The notes under the pieces were generated by a model, which had not been told where the DNA came from, searched no databases, and saw nothing but the letters and a program-made list of their open reading frames with translations. Shown here in pieces: positions 8,612 through 16,674 of a DNA stretch of 62,187 nt. This stretch comes from Oscillospiraceae bacterium. GTDB taxonomy: Bacteria; Bacillota; Clostridia; Oscillospirales; CAG-272. The stretch is taken from NCBI GenBank assembly GCA_015063545.1, contig SVTX01000006.1, positions 1 through 62,187 of the forward strand. The letters run 5' to 3'. Both the position numbers and the translations under genes were made by a program. Position 1 is the first letter of the stretch; each line of letters begins with the position of its first letter.

Positions 8612-9817
8612 ATGCTTGACGGCATCATTGAAACAATAAAAAACTTCATACAAAATACGGGAATTGCAAAGCTTTTCAACGGAGATGTTGATTGGTGGAA
8701 ATATGCGATAATGTATATTATCTCATTTGTTCTTATCTATCTTGCTATTGCAAAGAAATTCGAGCCTCTGCTCTTGCTTCCCATAGCTATAGGTATGCTT
8801 CTCACCAACCTCCCCGGTGCAAACATGTTCCACCTTGATATGTGGGTGAATAAGGACATGACTGTACTTGAATCCATCAAGGCGGTAATAAGCCAGGGCG
8901 GATTTCTTGATCTGCTCTATGTCGGCGTAAAGCTTGGCATCTATCCTTGCATCATATTTATCGGCATCGGTGCTATGACAGACTTTACACCTCTTATCGC
9001 AAATCCCAAATACTTTCTTATCGGCGCGGGCGCACAGCTCGGCGTATTCGTAGCATTTAGCGCAGCGTTTATTTCGGGACTTTACACGCTCGGTGAGGCG
9101 GCATCAATCGGTATAATTGGCGGTGCTGACGGACCTACGGCGATCCTTGTAACGAAAACTCTTGGTCCCGCACTTCTCGGCGCTATAGCTATTGCGGCAT
9201 ATTCTTATATGGCGCTTATCCCCATGATACAGCCCCCGTTTATGAATCTTCTCACAACAAAGAAGGAAAGACAGATCAAGATGGGACAGCTTCGCAATGT
9301 CTCCAGAATTGAAAAGCTTGTATTCCCCGTACTTGTAACGGTAGTTGTAGGACTTATAGTTCCCGATGCTCTGGCTCTTATAGGTTGTCTTATGTTCGGT
9401 AATATACTCAACGTATGCGGCGTTACCGAGCGACTCTCCAAGACCGTGCAGAACGAGTTTATGAATATCGTAACTATCCTTTTGGGTATTTCGGTCGGAG
9501 CTACCGCAAGCGCGGAAAACTTCCTCTCCTTGCAGACGGTAGTTATTATCGCGTGCGGTCTGGTTGCATTCTGCATCTCGACTTGCGGAGGACTTATCAC
9601 CGCAAAGATAATGAACTGGATCTCGGGCGGAAAGATAAATCCCCTGATAGGCAGTGCGGGCGTATCCGCAGTTCCTATGGCGGCGAGAGTATCGCAGGTC
9701 GTAGGACAGAAGGAGGACCCTTCAAACTTCCTTCTTATGCACGCGATGGGACCCAACGTGGCAGGCGTTATAGGTTCAGCAGTCTGCGCAGGTGTATTTC
9801 TGTCGTGGCTTGGATAA
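8612..9817 (+). CDS. oadB: Sodium-pumping decarboxylase beta subunit (OadB/MmdB/GcdB family)
   Basis: 401 residues and very hydrophobic, with about nine to ten membrane segments. The motif GGADGPTAIL carries the conserved Asp that binds sodium and the proton. GISVGATASAENFL and the C-terminal GPNVAGVIGSA correspond to the second conserved ion-binding region. It decarboxylates carboxybiotin and exports sodium. Full length; an AAAGG site precedes the ATG. Its presence shows that the cluster conserves energy and is not only a soluble transcarboxylase. Confidence 0.95.
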   Translation: MLDGIIETIKNFIQNTGIAKLFNGDVDWWKYAIMYIISFVLIYLAIAKKFEPLLLLPIAIGMLLTNLPGANMFHLDMWVNKDMTVLESIKAVISQGGFLDLLYVGVKLGIYPCIIFIGIGAMTDFTPLIANPKYFLIGAGAQLGVFVAFSAAFISGLYTLGEAASIGIIGGADGPTAILVTKTLGPALLGAIAIAAYSYMALIPMIQPPFMNLLTTKKERQIKMGQLRNVSRIEKLVFPVLVTVVVGLIVPDALALIGCLMFGNILNVCGVTERLSKTVQNEFMNIVTILLGISVGATASAENFLSLQTVVIIACGLVAFCISTCGGLITAKIMNWISGGKINPLIGSAGVSAVPMAARVSQVVGQKEDPSNFLLMHAMGPNVAGVIGSAVCAGVFLSWLG

Positions 9818-9847
9818 TTAAATTTTGAGGATAGGAGATTTATATAA

Positions 9848-11245
9848 ATGGCACAGGTAAAAATCACAGAAACAGTATTGCGTGACTCGCATCAGTCGCT
9901 CGTTGCTACGAGAATGACCACCGAGCAGATGCTTCCTATACTTGAACAGATGGACAAGGTAGGCTACCACTCGCTTGAGGCTTGGGGCGGCGCTACGTTT
10001 GACGCTTGTATGAGATTTCTCAACGAAGATCCTTGGGAAAGACTCCGCAAGATCCGCGAGCATGTAAAGGACACAAAGCTTCAGATGCTTTTCCGCGGAC
10101 AGAATATTCTCGGCTACCGTCACTATTCCGACGACGTTGTGGAGTATTTTGTTCAGAAATCTATCGCAAACGGTATTGATATTATCCGTATTTTCGACGC
10201 GCTCAACGACCCCAGAAACCTCAAGACCGCAATAAATGCAACAAAGCGCGAGGGCGGTCACGTTCAGGCGGCGTTCAGCTATACGACAGGTCCCGTTTAC
10301 ACAATGGAATACTATTCCGAGTACGCAAAGAGACTTGAGGATATGGGAGCCGATTCTATCTGTATCAAGGATATGGCGGGACTTCTCAAGCCTTACGACG
10401 CTTATGAGCTTGTAAAGACCTTGAAGGAAAGCACAAGCCTTCCCATTCAGCTTCATACACACTATACCGCAGGTCTTGCTTCTATGACGCTTCTTAAGGC
10501 TATCGAGGCAGGTGTTGACATCGTTGACACGGCTATCTCGCCTATGGCTATGGGTACTTCCCAGCCTCCCACAGAGACACTTGTTGCGACTTTGCAGGGA
10601 ACAGAGTACGACACGGGCATCAGTCTCGAATCTCTTGACAAGGTTACAAAGCACTTTACACCCTTGCGTGAAAAGTATCTCGCTGAGGGACTTCTCAATC
10701 CCAAGGCGCTCAAAGTTGACGTAAACGCGCTTATCTATCAGGTTCCCGGCGGAATGCTTTCCAACCTTATGTCCCAGCTTAAGCAGGCGGGTAAAGAAGA
10801 TAAGCTCACAGAGGTTCTTGAAGAAGTACCGAGAGTAAGAGCTGACGTAGGATACCCTCCGCTCGTAACTCCTTCATCGCAGATCGTAGGTACACAGGCG
10901 GTATTCAACGTGCTTAACGGCGAAAGATACAAGATGGTAACAAAGGAGTTCAAGGGTATAGTTAAGGGTGAGTACGGAAAGACTCCCGTTGAGATAGATC
11001 CGGAATTTGTAAAGAAGATAATCGGTGACGAGGAGAGAATAGCTCATCGTCCCGCGGATGACCTCAAGCCCGAGCTTGACGAGCTTCGCGCAAAGATTCC
11101 CGCAGGCTATCTTGAGCAGGACGAGGATGTATTGTCTTACGCGCTCTTTGAGCAGGTCGCGCTCAAATTCTTTGAGTACAGAAAAAATCAGAAGTACGGC
11201 GTAGATGCATCTGCCGATGCAGAGCTTGGCGTACACAGCGTATAA
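9848..11245 (+). CDS. oadA: Oxaloacetate decarboxylase alpha chain / pyruvate carboxylase subunit B-type carboxyltransferase
   Basis: 465 residues with the TIM-barrel carboxyltransferase start (TETVLRDSHQSLVATRM), the LEAWGGATFDACMRFL segment, RIFDALNDPRN, the lysine motif CIKDMAG and the metal-binding HTHYTAG. It corresponds to OadA and the 5S part of transcarboxylase and interconverts oxaloacetate and pyruvate on biotin. The usual C-terminal biotin domain is missing, so the separate carrier at 8185-8574 must supply biotin. Last gene of the operon, followed by a terminator. Confidence 0.95.
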   Translation: MAQVKITETVLRDSHQSLVATRMTTEQMLPILEQMDKVGYHSLEAWGGATFDACMRFLNEDPWERLRKIREHVKDTKLQMLFRGQNILGYRHYSDDVVEYFVQKSIANGIDIIRIFDALNDPRNLKTAINATKREGGHVQAAFSYTTGPVYTMEYYSEYAKRLEDMGADSICIKDMAGLLKPYDAYELVKTLKESTSLPIQLHTHYTAGLASMTLLKAIEAGVDIVDTAISPMAMGTSQPPTETLVATLQGTEYDTGISLESLDKVTKHFTPLREKYLAEGLLNPKALKVDVNALIYQVPGGMLSNLMSQLKQAGKEDKLTEVLEEVPRVRADVGYPPLVTPSSQIVGTQAVFNVLNGERYKMVTKEFKGIVKGEYGKTPVEIDPEFVKKIIGDEERIAHRPADDLKPELDELRAKIPAGYLEQDEDVLSYALFEQVALKFFEYRKNQKYGVDASADAELGVHSV

Positions 11246-11260
11246 CGTATATAACACAAG

Positions 11261-11296
11261 AAAAATCACCGATTTTATGTTGGTGATTTTTCTTTA
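11261..11296 (+). terminator. Intrinsic terminator after oadA
   Basis: Inverted repeat AAAAATCACC / GGTGATTTTT (11261-11270, 11282-11291) followed by further T residues. The bases from here to the promoter at 11411 are AT-rich and show nothing else. Confidence 0.85.
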
Positions 11297-11410
11297 TATG
11301 TGTATTTTCCAAACGTACTTTGTTTGGTTGAATTGTCTTTTAAGTGGCGGAAATTTGCTAATAAATTGTAAATTGTGTGAGATTATGTGTGTTTTTTTAC
11401 AAAAAAACAG

Positions 11411-11439
11411 TTGACAAATTGGTGCTTTTGTATTATAAT
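11411..11439 (+). promoter_or_regulatory. Sigma-A promoter upstream of rsmE
   Basis: Perfect TTGACA (11411-11416) and TATAAT (11434-11439) with a 17-base spacer. The leader to the chosen ATG at 11549 is about 100 bases. Confidence 0.9.
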
Positions 11440-11548
11440 GGGTTGTGTTCTTTGAAACTGCGACTGGATTTTGTTGTTGAAAATGCCGAAAGCGTATATA
11501 AATACAACAAATGTCTCGGTCATATTTGATTTTTGTATTGGAGAAATT

Positions 11549-12298
11549 ATGCCACGATTTTTTGTAAGACGTGACCAAATATTCGACGGCAAGATCGAGA
11601 TACTCGGAGATGACGCCCACCACATTTCACGTTCGCTTAGAATGGCGGTAGGCGATAGCATTACTGTGTCCGATATGCAAAGTGTGGAGTACGAGTGTGT
11701 GCTGTCGCATTTTTCCGAAGGTAAGGTTACGGCAGATATAATATCGCAAAGGCAGAACGATACTGAGCCTACTTTCTGCGCGCACCTATATCAGGCGCTC
11801 CCCAAGGGAGAAAAGCTTGATTACATAATTCAAAAGGCGGTTGAATGCGGAGTTAGCTCCATAACTACCTTTGAAAGCGACAGATGCATAGTAAAAGAGA
11901 AGGATCCCGATGGAAAAAAGCTTGCGCGTCGCCAGAGAATATCCTTTGAAGCGGCAAAGCAGTCGGGGCGGGGATGTATCCCACAGGTCAACCCTACGGT
12001 GTCGTACAAAAAAATGCTTGAGATGGCATCCGAGGCGGACATCATGCTGTTTTGCTATGAGGGCGAAGGTACAGTATCTCTCGGTAAGTATTTAAAAGAA
12101 AAGCTCCCATCTTACCTCGGTGCTGCGGATGTTTCGGTATCCGTAGTAATAGGAAGCGAGGGCGGTTTTTCACTTAAAGAAGTTCAGCAAGCTATAGAAT
12201 GTGGCATGCAGCCTATAGGTCTTGGCAAGCGCATACTTCGAACCGAAACGGCTTCGGGATTTGTTCTTGCAAATCTCGTTTACGAATTTGAACTCTAA
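11549..12298 (+). CDS. rsmE: 16S rRNA (uracil-1498-N3)-methyltransferase RsmE
   Basis: 249 residues. It begins MPRFFVRRDQ and carries DDAHHISRSLRM, the usual N-terminal PUA-like signature. The SPOUT methyltransferase part has KAVECGVSSI, RIS-x-EAAKQSGRG, IGSEGGF and GKRILRTETASGF, which form the trefoil-knot SAM site. It methylates the 3-position of U1498 in 16S rRNA. The ATG at 11549 was preferred over upstream codons because GGAGA lies five bases before it and the N-terminus fits the family. Confidence 0.95.
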   Translation: MPRFFVRRDQIFDGKIEILGDDAHHISRSLRMAVGDSITVSDMQSVEYECVLSHFSEGKVTADIISQRQNDTEPTFCAHLYQALPKGEKLDYIIQKAVECGVSSITTFESDRCIVKEKDPDGKKLARRQRISFEAAKQSGRGCIPQVNPTVSYKKMLEMASEADIMLFCYEGEGTVSLGKYLKEKLPSYLGAADVSVSVVIGSEGGFSLKEVQQAIECGMQPIGLGKRILRTETASGFVLANLVYEFEL

Positions 12299-12366
12299 TT
12301 ACTGATCAAAAAACAACAGAAAAACAAAGCAAAGAGGCTATTCAGTTAGCCGGGAAAGGATTTTTT

Positions 12367-13452
12367 ATGTCGAACAGATTGTTCCAGAATGTAATTCATC
12401 AGATGAAGACTGCGGTTGACCGCGTAATAGGTGTTATAGACGAAAACGGTGTTATCGTTGCTTGCTCCGAACTTGTTAAAATCGGAGAGGTAAAGCAAGG
12501 TGTGCGCGAGGAGATCATCTATTCCGCAGGACACGTTGTATCCGACGGTTATACATACCGCCCCATCACTGTGGGAACAAAGACAGAGTATATTGTTTTC
12601 ATGGAGGGTGAGGATAAGATGGCAGAGAAGATGTCAAAGCTCTTGGCTGTATCTCTCTCCAATATTAAAAATCTCTATGATGAAAAATATGACAAGGGTT
12701 CGTTTATCAAGAACATTATTCTTGACAACATCCTTCCCAGTGACATATACATAAAGTCAAAGGAGCTTCATTTCAACTCCGACGAGCAGAGAATAGTATT
12801 CCTCATTAAGTTTTTCGGTAAGACGGACGTTATGCCGTTTGAGATGCTCCAGAACATGTTCCCCGACAAGTCAAAGGACTATGTTATCAGCGTAGGAGAG
12901 CATGATATCGTTCTCGTTAAGGACATTAAGCCCGGAACGGATGCTAAGGATATTGAAAAGATAGCTACTAATATTTCCGATACACTTTCTTCTGAATTCT
13001 ACACGAGAGTAAATATCGGTGTGTCTACTGTAGTTGACAACCTCAAGGATCTTGCAAGAGCATACAAGGAAGCTCAGGTCGCTCTTGAGGTAGGCAAGGT
13101 ATTCGAAACGGAGAAAAACATCATAAGCTATGAAAACCTTGGTATAGGCAGACTTATATATCAGCTTCCCACAACTCTTTGTGATATGTTCCTTCAGGAA
13201 GTATTCAAGAAGGGTAGCCTTGAGTCTCTTGACCGCGAGACGCTCATGACCATTCAGTGCTTCTTTGAGAACAACCTCAACGTATCTGAGACATCCAGAA
13301 AGCTTTTCGTGCATAGAAATACACTTGTTTACAGACTTGAGAAGATACGCAAGATCACAGGACTTGATCTTCGTGAATTTGAGCACGCTATTACATTTAA
13401 GGTTGCTCTTATGGTTAAGAAGTATCTTTCCTCAAAGCCTGCAAAATATTGA
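12367..13452 (+). CDS. CdaR/PucR-type transcriptional regulator
   Basis: 361 residues. The N-terminal third resembles the sugar-diacid recognition domain (IGVIDENGVIVACSE). A GGDEF-like middle follows (VNIGVSTVVDNLKDLARAYK-type segment), and the C-terminus is a PucR helix-turn-helix (NVSETSRKLFVHRNTLVYRL). Such proteins usually activate genes for carboxylic-acid or purine use, and the effector here is unknown. It lies just downstream of rsmE and may share its transcript. An AAAGGA site precedes the ATG. Confidence 0.85.
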   Translation: MSNRLFQNVIHQMKTAVDRVIGVIDENGVIVACSELVKIGEVKQGVREEIIYSAGHVVSDGYTYRPITVGTKTEYIVFMEGEDKMAEKMSKLLAVSLSNIKNLYDEKYDKGSFIKNIILDNILPSDIYIKSKELHFNSDEQRIVFLIKFFGKTDVMPFEMLQNMFPDKSKDYVISVGEHDIVLVKDIKPGTDAKDIEKIATNISDTLSSEFYTRVNIGVSTVVDNLKDLARAYKEAQVALEVGKVFETEKNIISYENLGIGRLIYQLPTTLCDMFLQEVFKKGSLESLDRETLMTIQCFFENNLNVSETSRKLFVHRNTLVYRLEKIRKITGLDLREFEHAITFKVALMVKKYLSSKPAKY

Positions 13453-13479
13453 TCTGTCGATAATAAAATCTAATATATT

Positions 13480-13540
13480 GGGTTATCATAACCCTGACTG
13501 TCAAGCGAAATGTCCCCTATGTTGCGGATGTTTCGCTTGA
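13480..13540 (+). other. Two consecutive hairpins between the regulator and the S41 protease gene
   Basis: GGGTTA-tca-TAACCC (13480-13494) is followed by a perfect ten-base stem TCAAGCGAAA / TTTCGCTTGA (13501-13510, 13531-13540) with a 20-base loop. No T-run follows, so it is not a plain terminator. It could be an mRNA-processing or leader structure. Confidence 0.5.
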
Positions 13541-13582
13541 TATCATGTTAATAAGATTTTATTTGACGAAAGGATCAAAATA

Positions 13583-15151
13583 ATGGAAAAATATACTTAT
13601 ACGGTATCAAGCATAAAAACTGTAGATGACGAGGCGAATGTCGTATATATTGTCAAAATGTGTCTTGATGCACAGGATGTTTCGGCATCGTGTGTGACGT
13701 CAACTCTTTCTTTTTCTGTCAGAGGCAGAGCATATACCAAAGGTGAGATAGAGGAAAAGCTTTCATCTGCTCTTGCTGAAAGTGGATATAAACTGATCTT
13801 GCCCGAAGGGACAGAAACATTTATTCCCGCAGAGAGCGCACCCAAGGCCAAAAAGACCATGGCGGTTTCCACGGCTATTCTGTTGGCGGCCGCAATAGGA
13901 CTGTTTTGTATCATGACCACGTTTGGTGTGTGTATTCGATACATTGAGAAAAAGCAGGCTGAAGAGACTCCGGAATATATGTCGGATCTTATGGAGCTTG
14001 ATGAGTTTTTCCGTACGTATTCGTACAGCGGTATTGATAATGAGAATTTTGGAGAACACTTGCTGGATGCGTATATAAAATATAGCGGAGACACGTATGC
14101 CGAGTATTATTCCCCGGAAGAATTAAAACAGTTGGAAAACAACATGTCAGGTAAATACGTGGGAATAGGCGTTACGGTGAAACAATCTACAGTCAAACCG
14201 GAAGGCGAAAGCAATGAACTGATAGCCATTGAAGTAGTTGACGTTGATGAAAATTCGCCAGCAGCAGAAGCGGGCATAAAAATCGGAGATATGATTATTT
14301 ATGTCGGTCACGGCGAGAATGCCCAGAGCGTGGGTAGTATCGGATATGATAAAGCTATGGAATTAATTGCGGGCAAGGCGGGAACGTACGCAGAATTTTC
14401 GCTGTTGCGCAAAAATGCTGATGGGGCATATGAAAAGCATGATTTCAAGGTTATACGTCGTGAACTTACGCGAATTACTGCCAATGGAGAGGTTTGTCAA
14501 ACAAATTCCGATGTGGGTATTATTAAGATAAGCAGATTTGATTACTCTACCCCCACACAGTTTAAGGATTCTGTTGCCAAGCTTAAAGAGCAGGGCTGCA
14601 ATCAATTTATTATAGATTTGCGCGACAACCCCGGAGGATACGTTGAGTCCGTTGTGGCAACGCTTTCATATTTTCTTTCCGAAGGAAATCTTATTATGAC
14701 CGCCGAGGATAGGGACGGAAAGGTTACGGAGCAGTACAAGGCGACTACACGCAAAAACGAGCATTTTGAAATCACAAAAGACGATATAGGACGCTTCAAG
14801 AATTTGGAGATTTCAGTTCTTGTCAATAACAATACCGCAAGCGCGGCAGAGCTTTTTGCAGCTACTGTCAGAGACTACAGTCTTGGAAAAATAGTTGGTG
14901 TAAAGACCTACGGCAAGGGAAGCATGCAAAAAACGTACATGCTTGACGATTACGGCCTGCCGGGAGCGCTTAAGCTTACCACACATCTTTATTTTTCAAA
15001 GAGCCATAAGAGTTATCACGGAGTAGGCATAGAACCCGACGTGGTTGTTGAGCTTACTAAAAACGCAACAGATTATCCCCAGCACAGGATTCCTCACAGC
15101 GAAGATGAACAGCTTCAAAGTGCGATAAACACATTAAAAAATAATGCCTGA
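13583..15151 (+). CDS. S41-family C-terminal processing peptidase with N-terminal membrane span
   Basis: 522 residues. The first ~90 residues form a cytoplasmic domain unusual for this family, followed by a single span (VSTAILLAAAIGLFCIMTTF). The extracellular part has a PDZ domain (GKYVGIGVTVKQ ... SPAAEAGIKIGDMIIYVG) and the S41 core, with the nucleophile Ser in NNNTASAAELFA and the Lys of the dyad in GVKTYGKGSMQ. It cleaves exported proteins near the C-terminus. An AAGGA site precedes the ATG. greA follows after 39 bases. Confidence 0.9.
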   Translation: MEKYTYTVSSIKTVDDEANVVYIVKMCLDAQDVSASCVTSTLSFSVRGRAYTKGEIEEKLSSALAESGYKLILPEGTETFIPAESAPKAKKTMAVSTAILLAAAIGLFCIMTTFGVCIRYIEKKQAEETPEYMSDLMELDEFFRTYSYSGIDNENFGEHLLDAYIKYSGDTYAEYYSPEELKQLENNMSGKYVGIGVTVKQSTVKPEGESNELIAIEVVDVDENSPAAEAGIKIGDMIIYVGHGENAQSVGSIGYDKAMELIAGKAGTYAEFSLLRKNADGAYEKHDFKVIRRELTRITANGEVCQTNSDVGIIKISRFDYSTPTQFKDSVAKLKEQGCNQFIIDLRDNPGGYVESVVATLSYFLSEGNLIMTAEDRDGKVTEQYKATTRKNEHFEITKDDIGRFKNLEISVLVNNNTASAAELFAATVRDYSLGKIVGVKTYGKGSMQKTYMLDDYGLPGALKLTTHLYFSKSHKSYHGVGIEPDVVVELTKNATDYPQHRIPHSEDEQLQSAINTLKNNA

Positions 15152-15190
15152 CGGCAAAAAATAAAACATATTTATAAGGAGCATTTTATC

Positions 15191-15679
15191 ATGGAAAACA
15201 AGCAGTTATATACGCCCGAGGGCTACAAGGAGCTTACAGACGAGTTGGATTTCCGTAAGTCCGTAAAAAGAGAGGAGATCAAGGAGCAGATCGCTGTAGC
15301 GCGCTCTTTCGGAGACTTGTCCGAGAACTCCGAATACGATGAGGCAAGAAATCAGCAGGCAGAGAACGAGGCAAGAATCAAGGAGCTTGAGACTCTTATT
15401 GAGAATGCGGCTATTGTTGATGAGTCCAAGATAGACACAAAAGCAGTTTCTCTCGGTTCAACAGTAATAGTTTTGGATGTTGAATTTGATGAGGAGATCA
15501 AGTACAGCATAGTTGGTTCTAACGAGGCCAACCCCCTTGAAGGAAAGATATCCGACCGTTCTCCTATAGGCAGCGCATTGATGGGCGCGAAGTCCGGAGA
15601 GACAGTTTCGGTTGAAACTCCTGCAGGTACGGTTCAGTTCAAGATTTTGGACGTGTACAGATCTAAGGGTGACAACTGA
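15191..15679 (+). CDS. greA: Transcription elongation factor GreA
   Basis: 162 residues. An N-terminal coiled coil carries the acidic tip motif (FGDLSENSEYDEARNQQ) that enters the RNA polymerase channel. The C-terminal FKBP-like domain contains LGSTVIV and SPIGSALMGAKSGETV. It stimulates cleavage of backtracked transcripts. Full length, with an AAGGAG site. Confidence 0.97.
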   Translation: MENKQLYTPEGYKELTDELDFRKSVKREEIKEQIAVARSFGDLSENSEYDEARNQQAENEARIKELETLIENAAIVDESKIDTKAVSLGSTVIVLDVEFDEEIKYSIVGSNEANPLEGKISDRSPIGSALMGAKSGETVSVETPAGTVQFKILDVYRSKGDN

Positions 15680-15708
15680 TTCTCAAAGATTATATTTAAT
15701 TAACCGTT

Positions 15709-16467
15709 ATGAACGAAGAAAGACGATCTCAACAAACCGCAGAAAAGCTTGACGTGGAGGACATCAAACTCACCCGGAAAAGCAAGCTTTGGAGTAAGTT
15801 GGATAATTTTTGGTTTCATTATAAATGGCCGGTGATAATTGGCGCCTTCTTTGCTATAATTTTGATAATAGGACTTGTTCAGATCATCGGTAAGGATGAC
15901 AAGGACAACGTAGTAGTTTTCGCAGGACCTGCACAGATAACGCCGAACCAGTGCGCGCAGATAGAGCAGGAGCTGTCAAAGATATTACCGGATGATTTGA
16001 GTGACGATGATAAGAAAAGTGTGGCATTTAAAAGCTATGCTATCTATTCCGAGGAAGAATTCAAATTGGCTAATGAAGCTGAAACTCTGGCAAACGGGCA
16101 GTACGATACGGTGGTTACCACGTCACAGAACTCTGCAAATTATAAAGATTACGACGACTATTTGCAAACCCGTGAATGCTCCATATATTTTGTCAGCCCG
16201 GACAGATATGACAATTTCAAAACCTATAATCAAGTGTGTCATATGAGTGAGATATTTGGAGAAAATATTCCCGATGGTATGATGGAAGACGGCTACGGAT
16301 TTATGCTTGGACAGTTACCGCTGTATCAAATAGATGCTTTTCAGGTTATGCCTGCGAATACGATAGTATGTTTGTTAAAACAGCCGGTTGTAGGCTCATC
16401 GTCAGATGATGAAACATATGAAAGCATGGAGAAATTTTTCAAAGCTATAATCAATTTTGGAAGATAA
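15709..16467 (+). CDS. Unknown single-pass membrane protein
   Basis: 252 residues, family not recognised. A basic N-terminus (~40 residues) is followed by one span (WPVIIGAFFAIILIIGLVQII) and a ~190-residue extracellular domain rich in Asp, Glu and Tyr, without obvious catalytic motifs. The start lacks a clear ribosome site, so translation may be coupled to greA 29 bases upstream. A strong terminator follows, which marks the end of this transcription unit. Confidence 0.75.
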   Translation: MNEERRSQQTAEKLDVEDIKLTRKSKLWSKLDNFWFHYKWPVIIGAFFAIILIIGLVQIIGKDDKDNVVVFAGPAQITPNQCAQIEQELSKILPDDLSDDDKKSVAFKSYAIYSEEEFKLANEAETLANGQYDTVVTTSQNSANYKDYDDYLQTRECSIYFVSPDRYDNFKTYNQVCHMSEIFGENIPDGMMEDGYGFMLGQLPLYQIDAFQVMPANTIVCLLKQPVVGSSSDDETYESMEKFFKAIINFGR

Positions 16468-16487
16468 AGCACGATACTTATTTATTG

Positions 16488-16527
16488 AAAAGTCGAAGGA
16501 ATCTTTTATTCCTTCGACTTTTTTTGC
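16488..16527 (+). terminator. Intrinsic terminator
   Basis: Stem AAAAGTCGAAGGAA / TTCCTTCGACTTTT followed by a T-run. It ends the greA transcript. Confidence 0.9.
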
Positions 16528-16674
16528 AAAAAACACTCAATCTTCACAAAAAGGACGGAAAAGGCACAAACGAGTTAATAAATTGTTAATGTTTGAATGA
16601 TATAATATAAGTTAGTAGAATTTAGTTTTATATAACATATATAGCGGCTTTTAAGATTATGAAGGGGAAATAAA

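Noticed and set aside
7780-8679. A ~300-residue Cys/Gly-rich frame on the minus strand over the OadG and biotin-carrier genes
   Set aside because: Produced by the Ala/Pro-rich coding of the real plus-strand genes, which have clear family motifs.
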